A stretch of 64,000 bases of DNA from Capitulum mitella (Eukaryota > Arthropoda > Thecostraca > Pollicipedomorpha > Pollicipedidae): assembly GCA_030062745.1 (NCBI GenBank), contig CP099840.1, forward strand, positions 496,001 through 560,000, written 5' to 3'. The position numbers and the translations under genes were made by a program. This document shows, piece after piece, positions 42,075 through 54,517 of this stretch (positions are counted from its first letter, which is position 1; the number at the start of each line of letters is the position of its first letter). Below the pieces are notes generated by a model. The model made no database searches. It was not told the DNA's origin and saw only the letters and a program-made list of their open reading frames with translations.

Positions 42075-42630
42075 TGCAGGAACTGCCCGAGTCATCTCCG
42101 GCAAGCGCAAATTCGACTACGCGTCGCGTGTGCGGGACACCCTGGGGTGGCTTGACTCATCTCAGCTCTTCCAGTACCAGTCCCTCTGCCTTCTTGACAA
42201 AATCCTAACCGCTGGTCAACCCGAGGGCATCACCCGTCAGACCTGCGCGAACCGAGACCACCCTGACCACGTCCGTCCCGCGAGACGGGATGGTCTGTTA
42301 CACGTGCCCGGTATCCGCACTGAGGCGGGAATGGTCGCTTTGTGCACAGGGCTCCACGTCAGATGAATGCACTGCCATCATACATTCATGACTGAGTGAC
42401 GCGCCCTTCAGGTGGAAAGTGAAGGCACATCTGCGCGTTGCCAGCGATCATCAGTAAGCCCTTCTATCAGCACTGGCATCATGCTTGCTTTGAAATTTGT
42501 GTCTTCTGTGTTCTGTGTATGTCCGTTTTTATCCTGCATGTTCATATCCGCATTTTATTGACGTGAGGACCATAATAGCCACATGTATGTGGACGGCTTT
42601 TTAATAAAGTGCTGCTACTACTACTAGAGG
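42075..42630 (+). mobile_element. Non-LTR retrotransposon 3' end (C-terminal coding tail and 3' UTR)
   Basis: An open frame ending at 42364-42366 reads RVISGKRKFDYASRV, RDTLGWLDSSQLFQYQSLCL and LLHVPGIRTEAG. This matches the conserved region after the RT domain of LINE-type elements (the family pattern is KRK.D..S.VRD.LGWL....YQ.L.L). The copy is truncated at its 5' side; in-frame similarity begins near 42078. After the stop comes about 240 bases of untranslated sequence with AATAAAG near 42603, then a short (CTA)n tail, a common 3' end for such elements. Confidence 0.7.
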
Positions 42631-42880
42631 CAAAATTACAGCAAAGACCGCCAATTACACAATGTGGTGAATGTCAAGCATTTCGCTTCACGTATGCTGT
42701 GTTCCGTTGAAAGTGTACATGTGCTGTGTTCCGTTAGCGACATGTACTGTGGATGGCTTTTTAATAAAGTGCTACTACTACTACTAGAGGCAAAATTACA
42801 GCAAAGACCGCCAATTATACAATGTGGCGAATGTCCAGCATTTCGCTTCACGTGTGCTGTGTTCCATTCAAAGTAATGTC
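42580..42880 (+). repeat. 160-bp tandem duplication of the LINE 3' tail and flank
   Basis: The segment containing GGCTTTTTAATAAAGTGCT, the CTACTACTA tail and the following AGAGGCAAAATTACAGCAAA is repeated with an offset of 160 bases (AGAGG at 42626 and 42786). Copies are about 95 percent alike by eye. It is either a local tandem duplication or two head-to-tail short elements that share a LINE tail. Confidence 0.85.
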
Positions 42881-44869
42881 AGTATGGTAGAATAGTTCAT
42901 AGCCTTGAATATACGATTACTATTCGTCTTGTGCAGTGCTGATTGATTTCAGATGCAGTGGTTGCTGTCACTTATGTGTAGAAATCATTCATGAGAAATG
43001 AGTGACCAATGTTGACGTGAAAATCACCATTGCTGAAGTAATATCATTTGCTTTTCTTTAAAAACTGAGGAAGAATCGCTCATGACATGGATGCTCGGGT
43101 CGCCAGGAAAAATGGCATTGTAACACTTAAATCAAAGATTATATGACATGCTAGCTAGTGCCGCTCGCATTCGGTCAGCTTATCCCAATTGGTAGGCCGA
43201 TTCGCGACCTGACTGCGGTTAGTAAGCGGGACGTTCTGTGTCACTTCGGCCGGCGCACATTAATGCCTAAAAATCTGGAGCGATAAACAATGTTTTGCGA
43301 TCTTAAGGTACGATAAGCAAGCAGAAATTTCGAAGGGATCCCAACAGAGGCCATTGTGATAGAACCTCTGCATTCCAGCGCAGCACCATGGATGCTACGC
43401 ATCTTCCGGACTTCTCCTATATATGCGTATGTTTTGAAACTATATATCCGCGGAAGAGCACGCCGTGATAGCGCGTACGCCGCTCCAATTACCAAATTCA
43501 ACAAAGAAATTCATTCAACAAAGAAATTCAGTTTCTTCAGAAAATCCAGGCATATGTGCATCTGAAGACACTTGCCAGAAAACGGTGAAAGACAAGCAAG
43601 CGGCAGTTACAGGCTATGACACTCTCGACATTTAATTGGGTGTGTTTGCCAAACTGCAAGATGCCACTTGCTGCTGTCGCCGAGAACACAGGCAGCAGGC
43701 AGACATATGGACAGCTGGACATACATATCGGAAGACAGTGTTTCAGACGGAGCGGGCGGGCGAGGCGAGTTAACGTAGCCAGTCGATAAAAACCAGAATT
43801 CTAAATGCTTACTTGTTTGTTTGAATATAATTCACAGATGTCTCATGCATTACGCTTACTTGATAACCAGTCTTGGTAAGCAGTCTCAAACCTACTCAGT
43901 ACTTACGCTATGCTTCAACCCGTATGAGTACTTAAAAATTAATAATGGTTACTCTTGTCCGGGAACGTCAGTCTTGCCGAAAGATCTCAACTCAAATCAG
44001 GTAAGAAAGCTCCCTATCCAACTCTTTCAGACGATGCTGGAAATTGCGCCTATTTTAATTTAAATACCTGCATTGTTCTGCGGACCCAGTAAAGCTTTTC
44101 TACTTTCATGAAACGATCTCATGTATCAGCAACCGGTCGAATCTGTGGGTCGATTCTCATGAGGCGTCCTGATTAACAGAGACCCACTGACTGCAGTTAA
44201 AATTCTTCCACGGTAAAAATTAAATAATACATTTTTAACATGCGTTAGTTACGAGACCAGGAATGTTGATTTTTGTAAATGATTGGGAAAGGGGCCGAGC
44301 CGAGGGCCCGGCAAACTGACCTCCTCCCAAATGCAGGGCTTCCAATAGACTTAACTCACTTTATTTTGACCAGGGGAAGTTTGTGATTTTTCGTTACTAT
44401 TTATCAAATAAAATACTACCATTTTCACCATATATATAGAAGGTAGAAAGATAGGTAGATACACTGCTTCAGACTTGATCCTTGACTTTCTGCCTATTTC
44501 CTATCTACCGCGTCCGTTCTTATCGCTATTATTACTTAGTATTATTTCTATTCGTTACTATTATTTGAGAGGGCCCTTAAACTGGCAGAAAATATTAGAG
44601 GGCCTAAACCAACATTGGTGGCCCAAATCAACATTGGGTGGGCAAAAGCCCTTTCAAAAGAATACAAATCGACACCACTGTGAGACACGGTCACTGATTC
44701 GAAATGAGTAGCCAGTCAGACATCATGGGACCAGCCACAACCCGCTCACGACGTCTGATTCGAGCCATGGATGCCCTGTCCAGTGCTACATAAATAACAG
44801 GTAACAGATAATAGAGTACATATACTTATGACAAATAGCATAAATGGATAATGGATAATAGGACTCACA
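42881..44869. other. Stretch without recognised gene
   Basis: Short open frames only. I see no repeated or domain-level signal. Confidence 0.3.
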
Positions 44870-46082
44870 TTAACCCTATTCCCGGCAGGGGGGGCGGAAT
44901 CCGCCCCCCCTCGGGTTTTTTGCTTGCCAATTCTAGGCTTTTTAACGCAGCTTTACGAAACTTGGTCACTTTTCCCAGCTATTCTTTCTACGTGCCGTGA
45001 CAAAATTTCAAAATTCTATTTTGCTCAAGGGCGGAGCCAGGCAACGTTTTTGGGAGGCACCTCATGCCATTTTTGGCCATGTTAAGGGTAAAAGAAAAAT
45101 GTTTGCCAAAAACAGAGCTTTTAAGATAGAACTTAAACCTTTATATGGATGTATAGCTAAATAGTTGGGCAATGTGCAGATTTAGTTTTGTTCTCCTGAG
45201 GTCATTTCACAAGGTCAAGTCAAGGTCAAAATTCAAAATTTGATTTCTTTGCTATAATTTCGGGGCCTTTTTTTCAGATGCCAAACCCGAATATATATGA
45301 CGTAGAAGGGTGCCTTCTACTTGCGTACCAAGTTTCAGCTTGATATCAGGTCGGGTCACGGAGCTATGACCTAAAATGTCAGTGCACGTACCCTATATCG
45401 CAATAGCCATAAAACGAAATTTTTGAAATAGAGTGAATTCAAATGATTTCAAACGTTTAAAGATAATATTAAATGCACAGGAGATCATTCCAAGTGACCC
45501 CAAGGTCACTGGAGGTCATTTAAGGTCAAAAGTCACAAGTTGATCTGAGAAACGTGTGACCATGACAGTTCCCCCTTTTTCATGTCCCTGGCACCGCCTA
45601 TGCTAACATTATACAAGCATTGTAATGCGATTTGTACTTCTTTAGTATAACATGACTACCAGAAGCCAAAAAGGGTGTTTGCCTCTTTTGTTCATCCAGT
45701 TGTTAGAAAACTAATCCTCGTATTTTTGAAATCGTGTGAACGCCCATGAATTTTCTCAAAATTTTAGATTTGGGGACCCATGGTAAAAGCCCTATCCATA
45801 ATCTCTCCATTCATGCCAGTTTCATCGAAATCGGTCCATAAACAATGGAGTTATAAGAAGTCCAAAAGTACCCCCCATTTTGGCATTTTTGCCCCCCTGT
45901 ATCCACAAATTTCAAAATTTTGAAAATTTCTTTTTATAAAAATGTAGTTCATGTCACGGCAAATCGATTGCCGTTTGTTGCGATGAAATCGGATAAGTAG
46001 TTCTCGAGATCTCAGGGGGGGCCGAATCCGCCCCCCTGCCGGGAATCGGCCATACCGTCTAGCCCTCCGGGAATAGGGTTAA
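44870..46082 (-). mobile_element. TTAA element family F1, copy D (reverse)
   Basis: The element is 1,213 bases in inverted orientation relative to copies A-C, flanked by TTAA at 44870-44873 and 46079-46082, with the perfect CCCTATTCCCGG ends. The receptor half-site series appears on the + strand as AGGTCA-CTGG-AGGTCA-TTTA-AGGTCA-A-AAGTCA (about 45503-45535). Non-coding. Confidence 0.88.
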
Positions 46083-47187
46083 ATTATAGCCAGTGAGACG
46101 TTTTGTGTGGTTATGACGAGCGAGGGCCACTGTGTTCTAATAAAATTGGGAATTATATTTTGAAGGATTATTTTGCCTCTTTATTTGCCTTCTATTAGCT
46201 TCGCAAAACTATTATGCGTCGCACACATTCACATTTTTCGCTGCCATTACCGACATGTTCAGAAACATTTGTACAAGGGGGTTCTATGGTCGAAAATACC
46301 ACTCCCGGAATAGATACGTCAACATAAAGACTTGTAATTTAGCTTACTGCGAATGCAAGTGCAAAAAATTAAAGAACTGTGTCATGTTCTGGTGAAAAAC
46401 CCTTCATTCGATGTGCAATGGTTGGGAAGTTATTTGCCTCCAGAATGCGTTATGGTCGGGCCAGATTTAATTAGTTATGTGTTTCGCATTCTCTATAACA
46501 TATGGGTTTTCAGCGACCCATGTCGATTGTACATAATACAGTCATTACATAACGATGCACAAAAAACACGTAGTCTAAGAGCATATCTCATAATGCTGAC
46601 TTCTCAGGTGTTTATTCAGCCTGTGCTTGAAAACCAGAAAGTCGAGTTTCGGAGGTTAAATGGCAGGTCAGTCCACGGCCGACATGTGTGGCTCGAAAAT
46701 GAGTGTCACGCGGGTTGTGCGAACATGTGGTAGGTGTGGCTGGCAGTGCCGATGGCCCCGGTGTTCTGGTTAGACACTGCGGAATGGCGAAATGGCTGAC
46801 AACTCGCGTATCGGCTCAGGGACATTGGTACATTGAACAACCTGAAGAAGGTCCCGTTCTACGGCCATGCTATCTAATTCAAACCATCCCCACTCTGACG
46901 ACGTAAAGAACACTAGCTCACGGTACCCTAGTCCTGTTATCACGCAGGCACAGAAACGACGCGCTTTTGCACTCGCCTTTGCTGTCTGGCCGTACAACTT
47001 CCCCATACAGTAATGCACACAGGTGGGCGAGAATATCTTTGTCAACAGCTCATCGGCTTCTCGCGGCATGCATCGCTGCATTCTGGTGAGATTTATCGAG
47101 AAGCAGTATCAATGACGCACGATATCTGATGTGTGGTTTTCCCATTCCAGGCAGGCAGGATGGGTTAGTCGAATGCGCTCCCCCTCC
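46083..47187. other. Stretch without recognised gene
   Basis: A 126-codon open frame at 46353-46733 has no recognisable domain and is probably chance. Confidence 0.3.
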
Positions 47188-47780
47188 CCCCAGTGGCTTA
47201 GCCATTTCCGGCCGGGGGCCCCTTTATAAATGTCCGGGGACCCCTTTGAGGACCTTCCCAACACACCGACACCTTCCATGACAGGAGGACCTTTGCTAGC
47301 TGGCGACTGCTTTGCAGAGGATCATCCCTTCCTGTTCTCGCATGCTCCTTTTGTCAGGTGCATGCGGAGGTTCCACTTATCTTTCCCGGTCAGAGGGCAA
47401 CCCGCTACCTGCTAGAGGGGTCTTTGCCTAGAGTCTGAGGGCCCTTTGCGGTGGAGTCAATTTGCCTTTCCCAGCCAGGTGGCCCGTTTAAGCAAATGCC
47501 GGAGGCCGCTTCGTGGTCCTTTCCGACACTCCGGAACCGTCCTATGGCAGGAGGACCTTTGCTGGCAGGCGGCTCCTTTGCAGAGGAGCATCCTTTCCGG
47601 TGCTCGCCTTTTGGTACGTACATGCCAAGAGGCCCACTTAACTTTCCCCGTCAGGGGACACCTCGCTGTCTATCACAGGGGTCTAGGGGCCCTCTGCGAA
47701 GGAGTGGGTTCCTCTTTCCCGGCCAGAGAGCCCCTTTAAGCAAATGCCAGGGGCCCCTTCGTGGAAACCTCGAAAAATTC
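47188..47780 (+). repeat. Tandem repeat, period about 266 bp, about 2.2 copies
   Basis: Landmarks such as CAGGAGGACCTTTGCT (47283 and 47549), TTTGCAGAGGA.CATCC and CCCCTTTA.A.ATG recur at the same offset. The leading partial copy (CCGGCCGGGGGCCCCTTTA) matches the tail of the second. Open frames on both strands here are shadows of the repeat. Confidence 0.75.
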
Positions 47781-47977
47781 CGGGGGTTCCAGGATCCCTG
47801 GGACCCTTGGCTACGCTATTGCTTCATCCCCTAAGGTTTGCTAATGTTTTCTTTATTTGCAATTTAAAAACGGGCTGGATTCGTCGCGAAATCAAATCAT
47901 AGCTTTGTTTCCTAGCTTTTCATTCACTTTAACCATAGTTTTGGAGTGATTTTTCGAAAGCATACCGATTTGTTAAA

Positions 47978-48058
47978 GGTAATGCAAAACGGCGTATTCT
48001 CCACCCAGCGGGGAGAACGCCCCCTCAAAGGGGAAGACACCCCCATGGATGCATTACC
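47978..48058. repeat. 81-bp imperfect palindrome with 9-bp ends
   Basis: GGTAATGCA (47978-47986) and TGCATTACC (48050-48058) are exact reverse complements. Inside are inverted GGCGTATTCTCC and GGGAGAACGCC. It could be a very small inverted-repeat element. Confidence 0.5.
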
Positions 48059-48059
48059 T

Positions 48060-48920
48060 CAAAAGTGCCAGAAAATATTGCGCAAGATGTATGGCTGAAT
48101 TTATGAACTAGTAATTCCAACCTACTTTATTTTGCAATCTGCATTGTATCCATGTGAGACCTTCCCTGCCTTGACAAGCTTATTGATGCAAATGTTAACT
48201 CTGCTTGATTTAGCAAATACTCTCATCCTTTTTCCCAGCCTGATCAATGAAAACCCGCCACGTGACATAAAAATGTCTGTTCTGACAAGTAATGAGAGCA
48301 ATACAAGAACAAAAGCATGTCATAACAATGTGCAAAGCTCTTATGCTCCAGGCCCAGCATAATGGACCAGAATGAAATTAAAAAAAAAACGCAACTTTAT
48401 TTTAAGACGCATCTTCCGGATATTATTGTCGTAAAGAACAAAGAGCATTGTCACACTTCTGACGCTTCTGGGCCAATTGACACCCGTTCAGGGCCTGCAG
48501 AAGCCACAAATGTACGCAACTTGACGGGGGTCTGTGTTAGTGCACGGTTGCCCATTTCTTATATGCCCATTTATATGCCCATTTCTGTCATGATCCACAC
48601 TGGATCCAGTTCTCGCAGCTGTGGTGAAACCTCATTAAACGAATGAAACAAGCTGTCTTCCCCTCATCCTTCATTTCCTCCACACAGCATTTTCCCTTTT
48701 TCCTTCCGGTGATTCCTTTTGATTTCCTTTCGGTGACTGCGCCAGTAGTTCTGCCCTCTGTCTTTCTTGCCCCTCTCCTCCTTCGTGCTGTCTTTAGAAA
48801 GGTTACGCCCTCCCGATCAGCTGCCCGAATGGGAGGCGGATAGCCGTGCTGCTGCTGCCGACTGCACCCCTGTGCTGCTGCTGCCGGCTGCTGGTACAGT
48901 CCCCGTGCTGTTGCTGCTGC
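48060..48920. other. Stretch without recognised gene
   Basis: Contains a doubled ATGCCCATTTMTAT motif near 48563-48590 and GCTGCTGC-rich sequence from 48850 that merges with the transposase fossil. No host exon recognised. Confidence 0.3.
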
Positions 48921-49060
48921 TGTCAGCTGCAGAAGCGGGTGCAGGCGCCGCCCCCGTGTTCGTGCTGTTGCTGCCGGCTGTAGTGTCCTCTCCCCCTCTG
49001 TGCCGCTGCTGATGGCTGTAGTGCCCTCCCTGTGCTGCTGCTGCTGGCTGGCGGCGCTGC
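48850..49060. repeat. GCTGCTGC-rich imperfect trinucleotide tract
   Basis: Interrupted CTG/CTGC units alternate with GCC-rich spacers. On the minus strand they read as Ser/Ala/Gln-rich tails at the C-terminal end of the transposase fossil. Confidence 0.7.
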
Positions 49061-50210
49061 CTCCTCTGCCATAGCTGGCGGCAGGAAGTCTTCGTCCGTG
49101 AAGACTTCGCTGTCAATGGGCCACAGTCCGCATGCCTTGAAGCCCCTGACTGCCTTCTCTGCTGTTGTCACCCTGTTGTGTATGCACGACCGAATAGTTG
49201 GGCAATCTTGAAGAGCGTGACGCTTTGTCCTGGGTGAGTCGCCATGGAATCTTCTAAGGCCCGGTTACACGCCATCTTCAGCGACTTGAAGAATGTCCTG
49301 TCCAGGGACTGCATTTTGTGCGTGCTGTGCGGTGGGAAACTGGACATGTCTATGCCGTTTTTTGCGAACATGGTCGCCTCTAGCGTCTTGTACGCATGAT
49401 GTCCATCCAAAAGCAGAAGTTGTGGATTTTGATTGCTGGTATGTGTGTGTGTTTTTTGAAGTTCCGAAACCATGCTACAAAGGACTCATATTCAGTCCAT
49501 CCAGAATCCGAGCAAGCGCTAGTAAACCTGCTGGAACACCCTTCATCAGTTCTTCCTTCATTCTCTTCCGAGGTCTGATGAACTTTGGAGGCAAACTATC
49601 TCCTGCGCTTTCCGCTGTGATGATGGTAACCATACTACCTTTCTCAGTGCTTGTGAGTTTTGCTACTTCACGCATGCTTTCCGACGCGACGACTTTGCTT
49701 GATTTCCGGATGTTTGTTATCCCGGTCTCATCCATATTTCATGAGGAGGTGGGAACTTTTTCTTCCGAATTACCTTCGTGAAGGTGTCAAAGGGAACTTC
49801 TCGTTTTTTTTTTTTTGCTAAACGACTCAGCGCGTGATATGCTGACTGCTTCCGGCTTCCGGAGAGACAGCTCGGGATGACGTGCGATAAAGTTTCTGAA
49901 CCATTCATGACCTGATTTGCCATCGCAGGAGGGGTGCTTTAAACCAAGAATCTCTGCGAGATCATGAGCCAGCCTTTGAACATCGCTTTCCACCAGACCG
50001 GAGAGCCGCTTTTCCAGGTCTTGGATATGCGGCACTGGCTGAGTCTCGAACTCTTCAGAGAAGACGCTGCTCCGACTGAGAACTGATGTACCGTGTGCCC
50101 TGACTACGCTGTCTCGGTGTCTGCGAAGAGTTTTCGCCGGTATGCCATAGCGCTTCGCCGTAGCTTTGGCTTTGGTTTCGCTATGAATGTCATCGAGAGT
50201 CTGTGAAGGG
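48923..50210 (-). pseudogene. pogo/Tigger-like transposase fossil
   Basis: Minus-strand pieces follow a Tigger/pogo transposase from N to C. A psq-type helix-turn-helix (ETKAKATAKRYGIPAKTLRR, near 50090-50185) comes first. A CENP-B-type domain follows (DVQRLAHDLAEILGLKHP, GHEWFRNFIARHPELSLRKP). The DDE domain then shows the first Asp in MDETG, the second in LLLDGHHAYK and the third in MQSLDRTFFKSLK, with IRPRKRMKEELMKGVPAGLL between. The C-terminal AFR-like block is KAVRGFKACGLWPIDSEVFT, DEDF. An A/T-run frameshift near 49806-49819 and another before MDETG break the frame, and CTG-type repeats invade the C-terminus. All three acidic residues survive, but the reading frame does not. No terminal inverted repeats were identified. 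Confidence 0.85.
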
Positions 50211-50404
50211 CCTCATTTCCGAATGAGCCTCGGCTTAACGTCCTTAGGCGCTACGAGACATCTGAAAAATGTTAAAAAGCGACTGGGTCAAAGTGACTGG
50301 GTGGAACATTTAAATGAGTTCCTTAGTGAATGGCCATAGTCACTTTACAGAGATTCTGGGCGCGCATGCGCACTTGCGTATATATCTGTGCGTATGTTGG
50401 GGGA

Positions 50405-50406
<2 letters not shown>

Positions 50407-50451
<45 letters not shown>

Positions 50452-50456
50452 TGTGG
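50407..50456. repeat. (GT)n microsatellite
   Basis: About 20 or more consecutive GT units with one interruption at the end. Confidence 0.95.
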
Positions 50457-50459
50457 TGG

Positions 50460-53325
50460 CAGGTATAGGGAATAGTATTGCCACAAACATTTGATCGGAG
50501 ACAAAGATCAGGAATCAGAAGATATCCCCACTGAGAAAACTTCGAATTTGTCTGCTTTGGTTTGGTGCAGACAGTGCCTTTTCCCGATGTTGAAATTTCA
50601 AGTGAATTTGCATAGATTGTGGGATGCGACTAAATGTTACCAAAAGTAACCAATCCTTGGCATCGGGAAACCTTCCAGAGGCCTTTTTTAACGCGTCACG
50701 GCTGAAATGGTCCATTTAGTCCTCCGTGTAATTCAGAGTAGCTGCCGAGGTATGTCAAATTATTGGTTCTGGGGGAGAGGATGGATTTAGGGGATGTGGA
50801 AAACGCTGTTACTGTCATACATAGGTAGGTTTTCTTTCAGGCGTGGTCGGAACTCTTTCAACTTTCCGTCGTACATTTGCTGTATCCTACTGATCCGATA
50901 TACGTGGTGGGGCAATACGCCCCCTTGTGGTGTAATACTCCCATGCGGGTGAATTGCCCCGCACAATGTGGGGTGATTCGTCTAGAGTTACCCTGTCTCA
51001 GTGAGGCGCCGCATATGTCTCATCCGCGTCGTTATTTCACATGACCTCAAACACCGCGGTTACAGTGTCCTGTGAGGATTCAGAGCATGGTTTTGTGGCA
51101 TCTCCAGGTCAAGTGACCAAAAAATACATCGGTGGCAAAATACTAAAAACTGCGTCATAGGACACACAAATCTTTTCGCCAACCTACCGTCTTACCTCAC
51201 TGTGACTCCGCCAAATCCAAAGAGTACGGTGATGCTGCAGCAGAAACTTTTCTAGTAAATTCTTGACGGACGCTCAGAAACTATCAAAATTGGAGAAATC
51301 GATGGGACGTGTTTTCCCCAAGGGATCGTATTACATTGACTTACCCAATATTGACTGGCACCCAGTTCTTACAGATCTAATGAAATCGTGCGATGTGACT
51401 GACCACAGGGTATGTCTGGACTGGTCAGGCACTTTAATATAGACACAGAATGGTTCAGTTAAGTCAAAAGAGTCAAAGATATCGGGCTCACTAGATGGAC
51501 CTCGGTTGTAGGAAGACCAAAGAAATCTGCTGGTACGAAGAAGTACTGGCATCTTTAGGGCATTATCCGACTCCAGGAATGTACTGAATGCGAGCCCCTT
51601 TGCAATGGCGCAAGTCGTGAACGCACTTGCAGTCAGAGCAGTCCGCCATTTCAATTTCGTATACGGTCACTACAAAAAAGCGTGGCTGCATCACTTTAAA
51701 TCACGTTAAAAATTGCTCAGTTTGCGTGGGAGGGTAATCAGTGGGTATAACAAACTCGGCCATGTCCCGCTCATTGAAAGATCTGCAATGGTCACGTGGA
51801 GAGCAGATGATCTGTCATCAGGTATGTCAGATGAAGAAAGCTCCCAGTACTATGTTCGTTAATGTTTCAAACGCATACGACAAGAGGCAAACAGCACAGC
51901 TTCAATGACCGCACACTTAAACAAGCCTCGGCGCCAGGCAGTAAGTACACGTTTCAGGTCAGGCGAATGCACTTCCTCCTACGCTGCTCCGGCTCAACAT
52001 GCCATGGTTCAGGCTCTGACTTCATGCAACGTTGCTCGAGTCTCGAATGTCGCGCTGCCACGCAAACAGCGGCTGATATTGAACGACATCGTCTCGACCG
52101 GCGCTAGCGCTCTATAGTTGTGCGACATCTGATCCAGTTTCGAATACCGTGTAAATTTACTTTACTGAACATTATGATACACTTCTTTGCATACCGATCT
52201 TGAACTTGCGACGATGGCGCAGAGTAGCCATCTCTGTGGATTCCCCCTGAAAGTGGGAAATACATAGTACAAAATACATAAACAACTCGAATAATGGCTA
52301 CAATCAAAAAAGCTTGCACATGACAGATATGCTCTTCACTCATTACGTTTCGTAGAAACATTAAGAATCAGACAAATGCAGGACAAAAGTAACAGGAATT
52401 TTGAACGCTAAGAATAATGGAAAACACGGCTGCAGCCTTCAGAAAGAAGCAAAAGCTTGACGTGTCAAAGTAAACACAGTGCGTTCACCTCACATCAAAA
52501 ACACCTTTCTAATTTGTTTCATCGCGAGCCGCAAGACGTCGCGCAATAAGATCCTGTCATGATCTTGACTACGCAAGATCTTTCGAACATCTTCTTCGTG
52601 AAAATCCGTCAGTCCGTTCAGGCGCCATACCAGCGAATATAAGTGTGACGATAAACCGAAGCGCGGTCCTTTAACAGTTTATAGATACTAGACGTTCTTT
52701 GAAGGCGATACTCCAATTACTTGCTTTTCCTAAAACAGGGAACAAGTGCCCTCAGAATGAGAAGAGAAGACAAGAAGATAAGACAGACAAACACGATCTG
52801 CAAATATGCGACCAGCCATGTTCTGTACTTAGATGGGCTTAAGACAATAACAGTATTCTCAAAATAAAGATTGGACAATCTCAACCTGTAACATTTGGCA
52901 AAAGGTTGAGCACTTTGCCTGCCTAGCAAAGCCAAAAAAAGATAACAGCTCCAAATGAACTGAGCATCCCGCTTTGTATTACAGTAGATAGTGGCGACGA
53001 AAAATCCACGTCATGCGAGAGGAGCTCAGCCTCGCATCTCTTGAACTCCATAAAAGTCCAGCAGGACTTTAAAATTGGTCATGGTCATGACTGGTGGTGA
53101 CGGGGGAATGGAATGCTCTAGACCACCATGTTTCGGTGATTTGCACATTAGACCTGTAGTGCTGACTGAAAACAGCTTTCTGAAATTCCATAAACCTGTA
53201 TATAAATCTATAAAAATATATATAAAATGGTATATATATATATATACAAACCTAAAAGAACTAAAAGTTTTCGGATATCTTCAGCCATGATCGTGAAAGA
53301 TGATTACCCTACGGTGAAGAGTTAT
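50460..53325. other. Stretch without recognised gene
   Basis: Near 50910-50985 a set of CGCCCC/GGGG words (ATACGCCCCC, ATTGCCCCGC, GTGGGGTGATTCG) resembles decayed termini of G/C-clamped elements. Short (TA)n at 53231-53245. No exon recognised. Confidence 0.3.
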
Positions 53326-53845
53326 TGTGTTTTGCACTTCAGCAAGCGTAGAGCACAGGTTATATACGTGCTTGTCGTTTGACGCACCATGCTGTCGTAT
53401 CTCGCGTCATTCTCGGCAGAATGCCAAAAATGGCGTCCCAGTGAACCCACTTTTCTTCCTTCCCACCTTCTCGGAAATGCATCGAAGCAAAAAATTAGCA
53501 GTAAGTTTGACTTCACATCGGAACTCACCTTTTCATTTATTACTATTTTTTTACAGTTCTGACGCAGTTCTGCCCACCTTGACTGCCACATTAGGTCAAA
53601 CCGTGAAAGTGCCATTGCATAATCATCCTTTTTTTCGGAATTTCTTTACTTGTTAATGAAACAGAATCATCACGTCGTTCCGTTGATGGAGCCTCCTTCA
53701 ACTTCACTGACCGCTTACAATGCATGGCGTTTTGCTCTTCAGCAAGCGTAGAGCACAGAATATGTACGTACTTTTCCTTAGACGCACCATGCTGCCATAT
53801 CTCGCGTAATTCTAGGCAGAATGCCAAAAATGGCGTGCCAGGAAG
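53326..53845 (+). repeat. Direct repeat of about 115 bp, copies about 400 bp apart
   Basis: The segment with CTTCAGCAAGCGTAGAGCAC, GACGCACCATGCTG, ATATCTCGCG and CAGAATGCCAAAAATGGCGT occurs at about 53336-53443 and again at about 53739-53845. The copies differ at scattered bases. The sequence between is unrelated, so this is a partial local duplication or two copies of a short repeat. Confidence 0.8.
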
Positions 53846-54517
53846 ATTGACTGCAGGCAATGTCAATGAAGTTTCCGAAAAGACGACAATATGTATCGTA
53901 AGGAGGATAAGTTTCAGTTTTACGTAACATGATTTTTGTTTCCGTCTTTTGACAGTCTCTTCATCGAAACTGTTTTCTTCTAATTTAAACCCAGAATGCG
54001 TTAGTGTCATTACATCTTGCCCATGGTTTTGAATTTTAGGGAAAGTATAAAATAATGTAAAAACAGATACTGAGTGAAGTAAGTACTTATTTCTTCCCGT
54101 TTTAAGCTGCTTATAAAGTCTTAAAGGGCTAATCGAGGACCCTCGGAGTAGCGAGGGCTATTGTAAGTTATGATTAGAACTAGAATTAGAAAAGTCCACA
54201 ATGAAATCATCAGTGCTTAAGGTACGATAAGCTTATTGTGCCGCCTTGAAGTGGCATCTAAACATGTGATACTTTCGCGTTTTTCCGTGGAAAACAGGCA
54301 TAACAGGAATTCACTGCATGAAATAAATTCTTGCACTTCAGCCTTGCCAAAGAATTATGGGCTTTATTCGCCCGGTGTTGACAAATGAGGACCTTTGGAA
54401 CGAATTCGGGATTGGAAAAAGAAATCGGAAATCGGCGCTGATATGTTTGCTTCATTCGTAGCATTTCAAAACTGGAGTCATTTCCTTCTCAAGCGGCACT
54501 GAGAACGAAATGACTAG

